A stretch of DNA of 64,000 nucleotides from Fusarium oxysporum f. sp. lycopersici 4287 (Eukaryota; Ascomycota; Sordariomycetes; Hypocreales; Nectriaceae): assembly GCF_000149955.1 (NCBI RefSeq), contig NC_030995.1, forward strand, positions 310,001 to 374,000, given 5' to 3'. The position numbers and the translations under genes are program-made. Shown here piece after piece: positions 23,543 through 33,711 of this stretch. The notes below the pieces were generated by a model, which was given only the letters and a program-made list of their open reading frames with translations, was not told the DNA's origin and did not search any database. Each line of letters starts with the position of its first letter. The stretch's first letter is position 1.

Positions 23543-24217
23543 TTAAAACTCATCTGGAGCTCCCTCAAAGATACCAAAGCCCTTGTTCAGCAACTCCTCA
23601 TCCCGACGAAAGTTACAAGACTCCTTAACAGCATCCGTCCACATATCCTTACCACCCTGCGTCTTAGACGCCAACTTAACACCCTTAGCAACTGTCCTAG
23701 CAGCTGTAGCAACAGGTCCAACACCAGGAATAGCATAGGTGCTCGCAAAAACAGCCTCCTTCATAACATTCACCATAATCTCACACGTAACACTTCCAAT
23801 CTCTCTAAAGCCCTTGTCAAGTCCTCTAGCTGTGAAATCAACAGTAGCTGTAGCGAGAAAGTCCGCTGCTGAAGTGTCGCATTGACATTGGCCGATGGCA
23901 TAGCGCTCGCCGTCGGGGTTCGCGCCTAGCATGTCGTTTGTGAATTTGCTGGGGTGCACGGTGGTGCAGATTTTGGTGCGGTCGTTTTTGCAGTAGACGC
24001 CGCATGCCCATGCACCGTCGTGGGGAGAAGGGTCGAGGTAGAAGAGGCAGAGGCCTTGTCTTGCGAATGCTCCGTTTTGGCGGTGGTAGGCGTCCCAGGA
24101 CTTGTCTTGGTATTGACGCCTGGTGAGGGAGGAGTCTTCATGACTGGGTAGGGCAGCGCCAGTAACCAAAGGGACCAGGGTGGCGGCGAAGGTGAGAAGA
24201 GTGTTGAAGGCAACCAT
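23543..24217 (-). CDS. secreted Cys-containing protein of unknown function (224 aa)
   Basis: The ATG at 24217 is preferred because it starts a classic signal peptide (MVAFNTLLTFAATLVPLVTG followed by AALP); the frame is open further upstream but that extension (from 24343) would bury the leader. A TRRQ site near residue 33 resembles a Kex2-type processing site. The mature part has Cys-bearing motifs (GLCLFYLDP, ACGVYCKND, KICTTV, GQCQCD, SVTCEIM, ESCNF), with a Gly/Ala-rich helical stretch between the last two, consistent with disulfide-bonded secretion. No enzyme motif is seen. It may be a virulence- or stress-related secreted protein, but that is speculation. Confidence 0.75.
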   Translation of the reverse strand: MVAFNTLLTFAATLVPLVTGAALPSHEDSSLTRRQYQDKSWDAYHRQNGAFARQGLCLFYLDPSPHDGAWACGVYCKNDRTKICTTVHPSKFTNDMLGANPDGERYAIGQCQCDTSAADFLATATVDFTARGLDKGFREIGSVTCEIMVNVMKEAVFASTYAIPGVGPVATAARTVAKGVKLASKTQGGKDMWTDAVKESCNFRRDEELLNKGFGIFEGAPDEF

Positions 24218-25390
24218 CTTGACTGTGTGAAGCTGAGGACAGAATGAATTGATAGTGAGTATTGTTTGAGGAAGATGCTGTGGAGCTTGTGAAATTGAAT
24301 GTCGATCTGATAGTTGTGAATGGTGATGAGAAATGTAGTTCATTTCTCGAGCGTCTCTCTACTGTATTTTATAACATTTACATATCCTCATTTTGTTTAT
24401 CCATTAGGCGCAGTACTCGAGGCTGACATAGAGCTATCACCAAACCAGACGATGAGCTTACTGAGAATATCTTCTGCCCTTGCGATCACATAAGGCGAGA
24501 TCCTCTGCCAAGGCCTAAGCGCTTAGTACTTGACTTCTCACTGCCCCGGAATCCTTGTCTCCAATTGGCTGCAGAACGGAATCCATAAGAAAGATCCAGT
24601 TCTTTCTCTTGGCTTTTGAATTATCCTGGCCACGTAAAAGCGCGATTGGCTCATTAACTGTATATTTAGCTGACGAGCTTCCCAAACTGAATGTCTCCGA
24701 TCAAGACATCGAGGAGCCATAGAATGTTGGGCAGTGCTGAGGGCTCGCCAAGCCTCATATAGCCGCTCTGACAGAGAACGAGAACTATTTCTGGCAATTA
24801 ATTGGCTTTCGTAGATAGACACCATGGCATGCGATTAGAATGTTGCTGCTATTCCTTCACCTAGAGCTTCTTGAAGAACACTTAGCCTCAAGCCTATTTG
24901 GTACTTGCTGAGCGAGCAGTTATTCGGACTGATGGGCTCTAGGAAGTTTCAAGGGCTGGCTTTCGTGTGGATTCTTACACTCTGACAAGGGTACCGGGCA
25001 CGAGAGCAGTGAGATCTTTTGGTATGATATGCATGAGTTGTGTGCTTTCGGAACTTGATCGAAACAGATGTCCATCGAAAATCCAATCACCAGTTGTCAG
25101 ATCTCACTTCCTTTGTCACAGGGATATTACGAGGAAAATGGTAAGACAATTGAGAGGAATGACCGGTACGCAAATGCAAGCTATAAAGACCTTAGAGCCT
25201 TTACTAAGAAACTTGTATTCTAATACAGGGTTTAAGAATCCTTCCTAGTATCTGTCTATGTCCTGTTTGTCTAAGTCTAAGATGTCAACATATGGGCTAC
25301 TTGCAGTTAAGACGTGGGGCTGAGAGCCTATAATCATCACAAAGAACTTTGTATCTTGAATTCCAACTTCACCAAACAAGGCCGTACCTA
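24218..25390. other. intergenic, no gene seen
   Basis: The left end is the promoter of the secreted-protein gene (TTATAA near 24369-24374 on the plus strand). A 95-codon minus-strand frame at 24538-24825 and a plus-strand frame at 24967-25248 show no family features or introns and are not called. Confidence 0.5.
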
Positions 25391-26627
25391 TTACTTCTTG
25401 ATAAGATGGCCCAAGACTGAAAATGGAAGCAACTGCCCCGGATCTGGCACTCGCATAGTAGGGTAAAGGAATGTTGGCGTGACCCATGTGAAGAATACGC
25501 ATAGCCAGATAAACCCAACTATCCAACGTAATGGGCTTGAGAGTGGAATGTGCACGGTTGCAGCTTGCATCGCATCTTCAAACATAATCGCCACTGGCTG
25601 TAGAAGAAAAAAGGTCTCAATCTCATACCACTCTCCGGCCTCAAGACGATAGAAGTAATGCAGGCAGCGGTGCATCAGCGCAGAAGTGAAGAATGTCAAT
25701 ATCAGGCGTGAGTATCGCGACAGCGGCGTACCACGACGGAGCCGGAGAACTCTATCCGGGATGAAGTCTCCCCAGCCAGTCAGAGCCTTGCGGAAAAGTT
25801 GATGCCAAAACGTTCTGGAAGTCATTTAGTACATAGGTACTTATTATATCGATCATCAGGGTTTTTGAGAGTACCACTTACCCCCAAAAGGTCCGAACAG
25901 TTGACCATGAACTTATTGGCCCGTTGAGGTGCGGCCAATCCTCCGGCTTACACAAACCAAGCAAAACTGATACTGCAGCTACAAAGCCATGGGCTAATCG
26001 TACTGAGATATAACCAATAACCCAATTTCCAAGGGAGCTAGAAATGCGGAAGATTACATCTTCCTGAGTCAAACTCGATAAGTTGAACAGTGACTGCTTC
26101 TCTCTCGTGATCAGGTGCCCTTCTGGACGCGGCGCGAGCAATATGGCATCCAAGATGAGATAACAGCCCACGCACTCAATAATCTTTGTTATAACAAAAA
26201 GAATAGAATTTGACGAGACCCGTTTCTTCATCGAAATCTCCCCTCGTAGGCCGACACGGCGCAGGCTAAAATACATGCCCACAGCACGAGGAAGACGGGT
26301 GACAGTGCTTAATCGACGGCCCAACCGTCTCTCCTCTACCGTGAGGATATCGTCGGCATCGTAGCGCGAGAGCAGAACCTGTTCAGTGCCATTGGCGTAC
26401 AGTCCCCAGCTGAACAAAGAAATGCCGGTTATCTGGGCTTGAGGCAGGGAAGATTCCAAAAGAGAAGTGTAAAGGGAATACTGCAGGCAACTCAGCGCCA
26501 CCGCTGCACCAATCCGACTGAGGACGCCGCTTTTCGGGATGAAGACAATAATGCTTGCGAAAATGACGGGGATACTGCAGGCGAGAATGACGATTTGAGA
26601 AATTGAGCCTGGTTCTGGATGGTCCAT
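25391..26627 (-). CDS. wax-synthase-like membrane-bound O-acyltransferase (389 aa, 2 exons)
   Basis: Exons are 26627-25882 and 25814-25391, with a 67-nt GTAAGT...CCAG intron in phase. The product has about seven hydrophobic segments and the fungal wax-synthase-domain pattern: WSTVRTFWGTFWHQLFRK directly across the splice junction, then a hydrophobic helix with FFTSALMHRCLHYF, where the His is the likely catalytic residue. Family members move an acyl group from CoA to a small hydrophobic alcohol, often a terpenoid or trichothecene-like metabolite. No terpene synthase or P450 gene is near, so the substrate is unknown. The stop at 25391 follows the last membrane helix, a usual end point for the family. 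Confidence 0.85.
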
Positions 26628-26843
26628 CGTAGCAATTGAGATAAGGTGGCGGCGGAAGCCACTCGAGATGCGTAGGACGGATCAGATTTGCTGAGAATAG
26701 AAGTTGAAGAAGAAAGATTACCGCAATAATGCATGTGCGGGTGGTTCGGCATTTGAACGAGATCGACCCCTGTAAATTTAAGGTTTAAAGTGCATTATGT
26801 AGAGTAAGTGCCGATAAAAACAAAACACACAGTTCTAGCGCCT

Positions 26844-27872
26844 TCATCTGCCATAGTCTATTTCTCGTAACACATTATTCAACCTCCAATATCCTTCTGG
26901 CCACATAGGTCCTCTAGCTGGAACCTCGCCCCGTAGGATAGAAGCAACAGGAACTTCCACTCCATAAAAATCCTCGTTTGCCTTGTCTCTCGTCGTGATT
27001 ACAGTCCCATCAATCTGTGCCCCAACATACAAGCCCCTACTCTTCACATAGCTCCATATAGGTTCGTCAACCCCGTTGCTGTTAACCGTCGAATCAACAT
27101 ACACGCCCGTACCAACCGGCCCAGCGGTAACAGCGACCTCGCCACCGAAGGAGACTCTTGGTTTGGTGAATGCGGCTACGGCTTCGGGGGTTCGCAGAAC
27201 ACATACGCAGTCGTATATATCCATGGCAACCATGAAGCCAACGCTGAGGGTGTTGACGGCAAAGGAAGATGGCGGCGACCACGACCCATCAGGCCGCCGC
27301 GCTACAACAACGCCAGAACCGCTGCCCCAGGAAAACTGCGCCCCAGACCGGAATGCGGTGAAGATGGCGAGACCTGCCGCGGACTTGAGGACTTGTCGAG
27401 GAATTCTGACTATTGCCTTTCGTCTTGATAATGAGTCGTTTGGCGAAGTGGTTGTAAGTGGTGTTCCGTCTGCAACCAGGTTAGCCCATCCCTTGCAACA
27501 CCTTTCAAGCCTTTCTTCCACCACGCACCATCCAGGATACATACCACAGAAAGATGTTAGTATGCGCGATGCTTTGTCGCACTCTTTGTCTAGAGTGGTA
27601 GGCATGAATGCCTCGCATCCGAGCTTGTTCGCGAAGTCATTCACGGGACCAGCAATCTTGGCACTGAGGACGTGAAGACGATTGGCAAAACCCGACTTGC
27701 GGTTTATTTGCATCTCTGTGGATTGTTCTTGGGTCGATGTACTGTTGGCGGAATATGGTGGTGGTGGAGGAAAGTGAGTATTCTTGCACTCGTATCCTGT
27801 AGGGCGAGTATTGTGGTCTTCATTAACGGGAAGCTCGAACAAGTGATTATTGTTGGATCCCATGGCTGCCAT
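26844..27872 (-). CDS. SYLF-domain (Ysc84/SH3YL1-type) protein (317 aa if spliced)
   Basis: The frame is open from ATG 27872 to 26844, but a 75-nt in-frame intron is likely at 27544-27470 (GTATGT, CTAACC branch, TGCAG). Splicing joins ILTSFC to DGTPL, as in relatives where SFC-x-DG precedes the IP-x-x-V-x-x-A-x-GLAIFT block; here that block is VRIPRQVLKSAAGLAIFTAF, followed by GSGVVVARRPDGSWSPPS and VGFMVAMDIYDCVCVL. This is the SYLF lipid-binding module linked to endocytosis and actin patches. Residues 1-60 are Pro-rich (PPPPPYS) and probably disordered. No SH3 domain is encoded, unlike yeast Ysc84/Lsb3. Confidence 0.88.
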   Translation of the reverse strand: MAAMGSNNNHLFELPVNEDHNTRPTGYECKNTHFPPPPPYSANSTSTQEQSTEMQINRKSGFANRLHVLSAKIAGPVNDFANKLGCEAFMPTTLDKECDKASRILTSFCGMYPGWCVVEERLERCCKGWANLVADGTPLTTTSPNDSLSRRKAIVRIPRQVLKSAAGLAIFTAFRSGAQFSWGSGSGVVVARRPDGSWSPPSSFAVNTLSVGFMVAMDIYDCVCVLRTPEAVAAFTKPRVSFGGEVAVTAGPVGTGVYVDSTVNSNGVDEPIWSYVKSRGLYVGAQIDGTVITTRDKANEDFYGVEVPVASILRGEVPARGPMWPEGYWRLNNVLREIDYGR

Positions 27873-29181
27873 TGGATTTTCAAAAGAGAGTTTGACGTTA
27901 TTTAATGAGTTCCGGAATCCACCGAGGAGAAAATGCTTGACTTTGTACTGTTGAGCCCGCTAATTTCATGCTATAAGTGCTCAACCACGAAAGGGAAAAG
28001 CAATGAAGATAAATATTCGAGTCGGTTAAAGTCGCGTGCGATGCCTTCGCATTCTTTGGGAGCATACCAAATCATCGGGCGCCGCGGGCTCTGCCGAAGC
28101 CTGTGCGTACATGGTAGGAGATTTGTGTGTCCGAATGGCCATGTATGAGCCACCGGAGCAGCGCTATGTTTCAAAAAGGGAAAGGACATGACGTCGCCAT
28201 TCATAAGCCCTGAAACATCAATAATGGTGCTGCTGTCCGCGAACAGATTGTGTAGGGTATAGATTGGCCGGGATCAATATACTTAGGGGGCATCTGGCCA
28301 CGTCTGGGGTGCCCGCGGGGTCCGAAGGAGCAGCCAGACCCCAACAGAGTACAGGGATTATGACATGGAAAAACTAAGACCCAATTGCTGTGTTATTCTT
28401 TGCTTATACTCCAAAACATAATATAATTTGTTTCGCCTGGCTCTCCGGTATATTCAAAGCCACTCACTAATGGTCACTGAGATTGCCTGCGTTTCGTTCT
28501 CGTCCACCCAAGCTCTGGCTGTCCAGCATAGTGGTACTTATCGTACCCGGGCTAGTCTATATCCGCCGCTACCAGGGTTAGAAATATATAATTTCAACAC
28601 CGCAACATCCATCGAGCGCTCGGCTGATACGGTGCTCCAGTCCCTAAGCAATAAATATATAGCGCTGTTCCCTGGGGAAGTGAAAATAAGTTAAGTGGCT
28701 TACGCTAGCTACCTTTAAACACTTAGAGGACTTACTTCAGTCAAGAGATTGGCCGGAATTACTATAAAGTGCTTATTCCGAAAGTCAAAGTTGACCTGTT
28801 GGCTGGCCCAGGTAGAGAGCGATAGCCAGTAAGACTTTGGACTGAGTAGAAATTGCTTCTTATGCGTTTTTTGCAAATTTCAAAGGTTATTTATCCCGTT
28901 TCCATTCGATGGGCTGATCCAGCTCATATCCGCAGCGTCACGGAGTGGCGTCTGCGGCTGAAGAATAATAGGATTCAACAAGCCATAGTACGCAGATAGT
29001 AGGATCTAGGCTCGCTAGCCTAGGGTTCTAGATCTCACAAGGCTGAAAAGGTGTTGAAGCCCCTGGCTAGCAGCTGAGTCTGTTTTAAGCTTATAAACCC
29101 CCGGGATATCGCCAACGAAACGTCGTTTCAACATCAACTCGAAACCCTCAAACTTAACACATCATTCTACCCCCTCTCAAC
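27873..29181. other. intergenic, no gene seen
   Basis: There are no supported coding frames; a plus-strand frame at 28428-28694 lacks any family signal. The right end holds a hairpin-forming sequence (29003-29034) and the TATA box of the small secreted-protein gene. Confidence 0.5.
29092..29097 (+). promoter_or_regulatory. TATA box of the small secreted protein gene
   Basis: TATAAA lies 85 bp upstream of the ATG at 29182, and a CAACTC/CTCTCAAC leader precedes the start. Confidence 0.45.
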
Positions 29182-29535
29182 ATGAAGGCTAGCTTTGTCC
29201 CGCTCGCTTTCGTTGCCGCCCTCGCTGGCTTTGGAGAGGCGCGAAACTGCACTCCTAAGCTTGACCACTGCGGCCATTTCCTCCTTGACATCGGTAACAC
29301 TTCCCTCTAAACCCCCAAGCTGGGATGTCTCTGACAAGTCTCTCTTATAGGCAAATACTACTCCACCATCTCTGACGAGCTCACCCGCGCGACCAAAGCA
29401 ACGTGTTTCAAGAAGAGCCAGATCAACGATGCCCTCTTCTCGTGCGGTCCCAACGGAACTATCAAGTTCAAGAAGTACTGCAAGAGCGGATGCCAGGTCG
29501 GAGCTATGGGAAAGCATGACTACTGCTGGACTTAG
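29182..29535 (+). CDS. small secreted cysteine-rich protein (98 aa, 2 exons)
   Basis: Exons are 29182-29293 and 29351-29535, joined over a 57-nt GTAACA...TATAG intron in phase 1. The signal peptide is MKASFVPLAFVAALAGFGEA. The mature part has seven cysteines: NCTPKLDHCGHFLLDIGKYY, then ATCFKK, FSCGPNGTIKF, KYCKSGCQVG and DYCWT. This spacing (C-CG-LL-IG-Y then C-G-I-F-C-GC-C) matches, from memory, a broad family of fungal small secreted proteins regarded as effector-like, of unknown role. Each exon is short and a longer open frame lies antisense, so it is easily missed. TATAAA lies 85 bp upstream. Its 3' end is close to the convergent kinase gene (57 bp). Confidence 0.8.
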
Positions 29536-29591
29536 GAATAAGGCCTCTTTCATTTGCTGAAGATTGAAAGTCGTAGCCTTTTTTGAAGTAG

Positions 29592-31022
29592 TTATTGAAA
29601 CCAAGAATCAGCTAGAAGCTCGCTTGGTGTAGCCCGAGTTGATGGTTCAAATCTCATCAGTCGAGCAATCAACTTTGCTACGGCCCTTATCTCACGCCTT
29701 GTGAACTCTAGGGGTTTGTCATTGTCGAAATAAACTTCTTCCATCCAACTTTGCAACGTCCAATCATCCTTTTCCTGTGACGCCTCCCTTTTCGTTTCTT
29801 GCCATTTCACTTGCCATCTTGATGGCAGCTCATCGTCTATAAGCTCTATCATTTGTTGAACCAACATTGGGGGAGTTAACATGACAACGTCAAACGGGGG
29901 CTGTCCAGTCACCAGCTCAAAGATCTGTGCCTGTTAGCAGATGCAATCTTCGTTATCAGGTGGTGATTACCAGACATCCTGTGCTCCATAAGTCTACTCG
30001 GTTATTGAGTCGGTCTCCAAACACAATCTCTGGTGCGCGTACTGGTAGCGCGGTATGTAATGTATTGAGCGTATCGTGGTTGAAGAAAGCTTCACCAAAG
30101 TCAATTATCTTGATAGATGGCGACGAGAGCAGACGTTGGACGTCCTTGTGTCTGAAAGATGAAGGTCGGACGATACATGTTGGTATATTGGATGACAAGG
30201 GCTTGCCGTCTCGCCTGGTGACTAAGCCCATCTCAGGGTCACCAAGCCTAGCAATTAAATCTCTTTCGCTTAGCAAATGCAGCTCCGGAATCTCCAGAGC
30301 AATATTCCTAGTGTGAAGGTCTGTGAGCAAATTCAGCATTGCCGCTGTCACGAACTGAAACATGGTTCTCTTACCACCATGCCCGATGCCGTTGGAAGCA
30401 AGATAATCGATCCCTTGCAATACCTGTCTCGAGATCGACTTTGCAGCGTGAGACGGCTGTCTGTCACCTCTGCAGTGGCTATCAATGATGTCTGCAATAT
30501 TGGGCCCAACGAGATCCAATACTAAACAATCGTGTGAGCCATTGGGGCCAATAAGAGTGAGTTGATCCCACATTTGGTTCACGTAACACGACCCCTCGTG
30601 ATTTCTTGGTGAAGCAGCAAGGCTTTGGAATATTTCGGTATCTCGACTTCTTCTCGCTTCGGCAACTGTGATCTTGAGTGCAACATAGCGATCATGCCTG
30701 GCAAATAATCAGTAAGAAACAGCATTTTCGTTACACAAACATACGTCTGGTCCTTGGCGGCCCAAGTGGTCGAATAGCTGCCCCAGCCAAACTTATGAAG
30801 GACTTTATACCGCCCATCGCTGAGGGAATCGCCTAATGCAACGGGATGGTAGCCACCTGGTCAATAGCGGTGCATTGGTTCAGCGTCAACATCACATCTG
30901 TACTCTTGTGCTGGTGTTTGGCCGCCGTGATATTGACGTACGTAAGTAGGAAAGAAGGCAACAGCAATTGATGGAACCGAGATCCGTATCCGCACCGCCC
31001 TCAAAAGGTTCGCACTAACCAT
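29592..31022 (-). pseudogene. SRPK-like Ser/Thr protein kinase with in-frame TGA at codon 54
   Basis: Exons are 31022-30745, 30697-30375, 30320-29971 and 29924-29592 (introns 47, 54 and 46 nt, all in phase). The kinase core is intact: GGYHPVALGD, FGWGSYSTTW (Gly loop), YVALKIT (Lys), LVLDLVGPN, GHGDLHTRN (catalytic loop with Asp and Asn), IIDFGEAF, RAPEIVFG and LWSTGCLIFELVTG. This is the SRPK family pattern, kinases of SR splicing factors. Upstream, EYRCDVDAEPMHRY also fits SRPK N-termini, but one TGA (30863-30861) separates it from PGGYHP in the same frame. Relatives have Arg or Cys at such a position, one base away from TGA. It could be a null allele, a read-through codon, a base error, or translation may start downstream. 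Confidence 0.75.
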
Positions 31023-31552
31023 CGCCGTTACCGATCTCAATGTCTCTTCCACTGCATCCAAGATGATCAGCGAAGCCTGGAAGCTTCGAAACGTCGAATC
31101 ATCTTGTCGCTCCAGGTTAAGTTTGTAGTGACGATCGGATGATGCGGCACATTTAATCCCTGTCGCCCAGTCCGCAACCCGATATTTTTAGAACCTCGCC
31201 CAAAAATAAGGTTGCAGCTCAAATAACGGATCAAAAGCTTGGCAGAATGCTTAATCTGATCAAGAATCATCGATAGAAATGTTTTATCTGTAATTCATGA
31301 CGCTGATCCAGCTGGCCTAGGGGTAAGTGAACAGGATATTCACCCCTGTACGAGGTGACAGCGAAGCACAAATGACGTCAGGGCGTGGTCTAGAGCTCTA
31401 GGTCCTGCATCAGAGCTCAACTGTCGGGCCATTCACCTCCCAAACCCCGCAGAACTTCACCTTCAGCTGCATCGTCATCATTATTTATACGACACATTCC
31501 TCTCTTGGCTTTCAATTCTTTTCTTCCCTTCTCTCTCATTTCACCCGCCAAG
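31023..31552. promoter_or_regulatory. divergent promoter region, kinase / SMP-C2 gene
   Basis: These 530 bp lie between two divergent start codons. The part next to 31553 is a CT-rich leader (TTCTTTTCTTCCCTTCTCTC). No other gene is seen. Confidence 0.45.
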
Positions 31553-33166
31553 ATGGATAACATGGCTTCTCTCAAAGATACTCTTACCGCCTCTGGAGGC
31601 GCGGAATCTGCCGGTGAGTACTCCCCTCTCACCCTAAACACTCCACATAACGTCTCCAATCATCGCGCTTACTTTCTCTAGGATTCCTCAACGACATCAT
31701 CGCCCAGCTATGGCCCAACATCAACGTCGCAGGCGGCAAGATCATCAAAGATGTCGTCGAACCCATGCTTGACCAGATGCTTCCAGGCCCTCTCGCAAAC
31801 CTCCGCTTCGTCAAGCTGGACTTTGGACCTACACCCATCAGATTCTCAAATGTTGACGTGCACAAGACCGAACTCGAGGGCATCAAACTTGATATGGACT
31901 TGGATTGGGATGGCAAGTGCGATTTCGAGCTTGATGCGTCGATGGTGCCCAAGATTGTAAGCTCCGCTTTGCCTAGCCTCAGTATTACGTCTTGCTGATT
32001 ATTGGTCTTACAGGGTATCGAGCATGTGAAGATGAGGGGACGACTCTCCATTCTGCTTTGTCCTTTGACAAACGTTATCCCACTGGTATGAAACTACAAT
32101 TGAATCGATATCTCAGCACTAACAACATCCAAAGATCGGAGCTGCTCAGGTGGCTTTCATCAACCCCCCCGAGCTATCTCTCGACTTTACCGACGCCGCT
32201 AATATCGCCGACTTCTCCTTGATCGACAAGACCGTCCGCAAGGTCATTCTCAACATCATTTCCTCCATGGCCGTCCTCCCCAACCGCTTCCTCATCAAGC
32301 TCGACTCCTCTAACGATTACTTCAAGACCTTCCAGCCCCACCACGGTGTTCTTCGCCTTACCATTGATAACGCAACTGAGATTACGGGCGAGAAGAAGAG
32401 CGGCGCCAAGAGACTACTCCAGAAGCTTGTCAAGGATATTCCCGACTGCTACTGTGATGTCAACGTCGGTGCTGAGGGAGAGTGGCGAACTTCGACTATT
32501 AAGAATAAACACGACCCTCAGTGGAACGAGACTCACGACTTCCTTGTTACAGATTACGAACAGCGCATTACCATCGATTTGAACGATGAGGACTTGGGCG
32601 GTGACGACGATATTGGTATTGCTACGACAACTGTCAAGCAACTGCTCTTGAACGGCGGTAGCCAAACCCTCACCCTGTCGCACAAGGGCCAGCCTCTTGA
32701 GACCAAGGTGACTATCCACGGCAAGTTCTTCAACTTTGTCGGCGAATCCAACAGCATTTCAGCCAGTAGCCAGAACGAAGGCGAGATCTGCGGTCTCGCT
32801 ACCGTCCTCATCGCCAGCGTTAATGGTCTAAACGGCCAACGCGACGAGCTCAAGCCCAGCGTCAAGGTGACCTGGGGCGACAAGGAATTTGTCACTCCCG
32901 TCAAGAGCTATAGCCCTGGAACGGATATCTTCAACCCATCTTTCGACACAGCTTTCCGGTTCCCTATTACCGCGGAACAGCTTTCTAACCCGCACAGCTT
33001 CAAGCTTAGCCTGCAGAATGGTACGAGCGAGCAGGGATCTGTCGATATTCCTTTTGATAGTGTGACGGGTGCTAATGGTATGAACCGTGAGGAGGAGTTT
33101 GATGTTGGATCTGGTGCTACTATCCGAGCTCGTTTTTCTATCCGTGGATTGCAGCTCGCTGAATGA
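31553..33166 (+). CDS. SMP- and C2-domain lipid-transfer-like protein (479 aa, 4 exons)
   Basis: Exons are 31553-31613, 31682-31956, 32014-32085 and 32135-33166 (introns 68, 57 and 49 nt, all in phase). Residues about 20-190 resemble the SMP fold of tricalbins and extended synaptotagmins: FLNDIIAQLWPNIN, VVEPMLDQMLPGPL, LRFVKLDFGPTPIRFSNV and AFINPPELSLDFT. Residues about 210-330 form a C2 domain (GVLRLTIDNATEI, CDVNVGAEGEWRTSTIKNKH, DPQWNETHDFLV, DEDLGGDDDIG). A weaker second C2-like domain follows (ATVLIASVNGLNGQ, NPSFDTAFRF). SMP domains carry lipids between membranes at contact sites and C2 domains bind membranes. There is no membrane anchor, unlike tricalbins, so it may act as a soluble partner. 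Confidence 0.88.
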
Positions 33167-33711
33167 TTGGGGGCGAAAAGTGTGGACGATGTTCCTGAAG
33201 CATGATGCGATACGCATGCCTAGTATGAATTATCAAACAATAAATAATTGATTCTTTCAATTATTGATCAAGCACAGTATAGAGAAACAAGGAAAGTGAT
33301 AAAGTATAACGCGCCTCGCCTCAAGACTGCCCCAGATACACTCACTACCTAGTTGATCTTACAGTTTAAGGTCGCGCATTATGTCTAAGCCTAAAATATG
33401 CATGTGTTCAGTAATCTTTATTTACTTTTATAGCGATTTACCTCATCTCTTATCATATTGGAGGAGATTAGCTCTTTACATACTGTACTTATCCTAAAGC
33501 TTAATGCTTATAGTCCATTCTCCTCAGATTTTAGTCAAATCAAACTTTAAATTGCTGTCTAAAAGAGTGGAATCTGGCCATTTAATGACAGACTGAAGCC
33601 AGTATAAATCTCAAAGTCACTTATAACACGATCAAACACCTCATAACCTTCCCACATACCATCAAGGAAGCCGAGATCCCCAACCATAATTCTGGAGATC
33701 ATCCGACCCTT
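33167..33711. other. A/T-rich convergent intergenic region
   Basis: A/T-rich spacer between convergent genes; nothing coding is seen. Confidence 0.5.

Noticed and set aside
25245..25526. Frame downstream of and overlapping the acyltransferase 3' end
   Set aside because: It shares no motif with the family and overlaps the real last exon out of frame.
28428..28694. 88-codon plus-strand frame before the hairpin region
   Set aside because: No start context, signal peptide, intron or family resemblance.
29167..29604. 145-codon minus-strand frame over the small secreted protein
   Set aside because: No signal, no domain; it is the antisense shadow of the Cys-rich two-exon gene.
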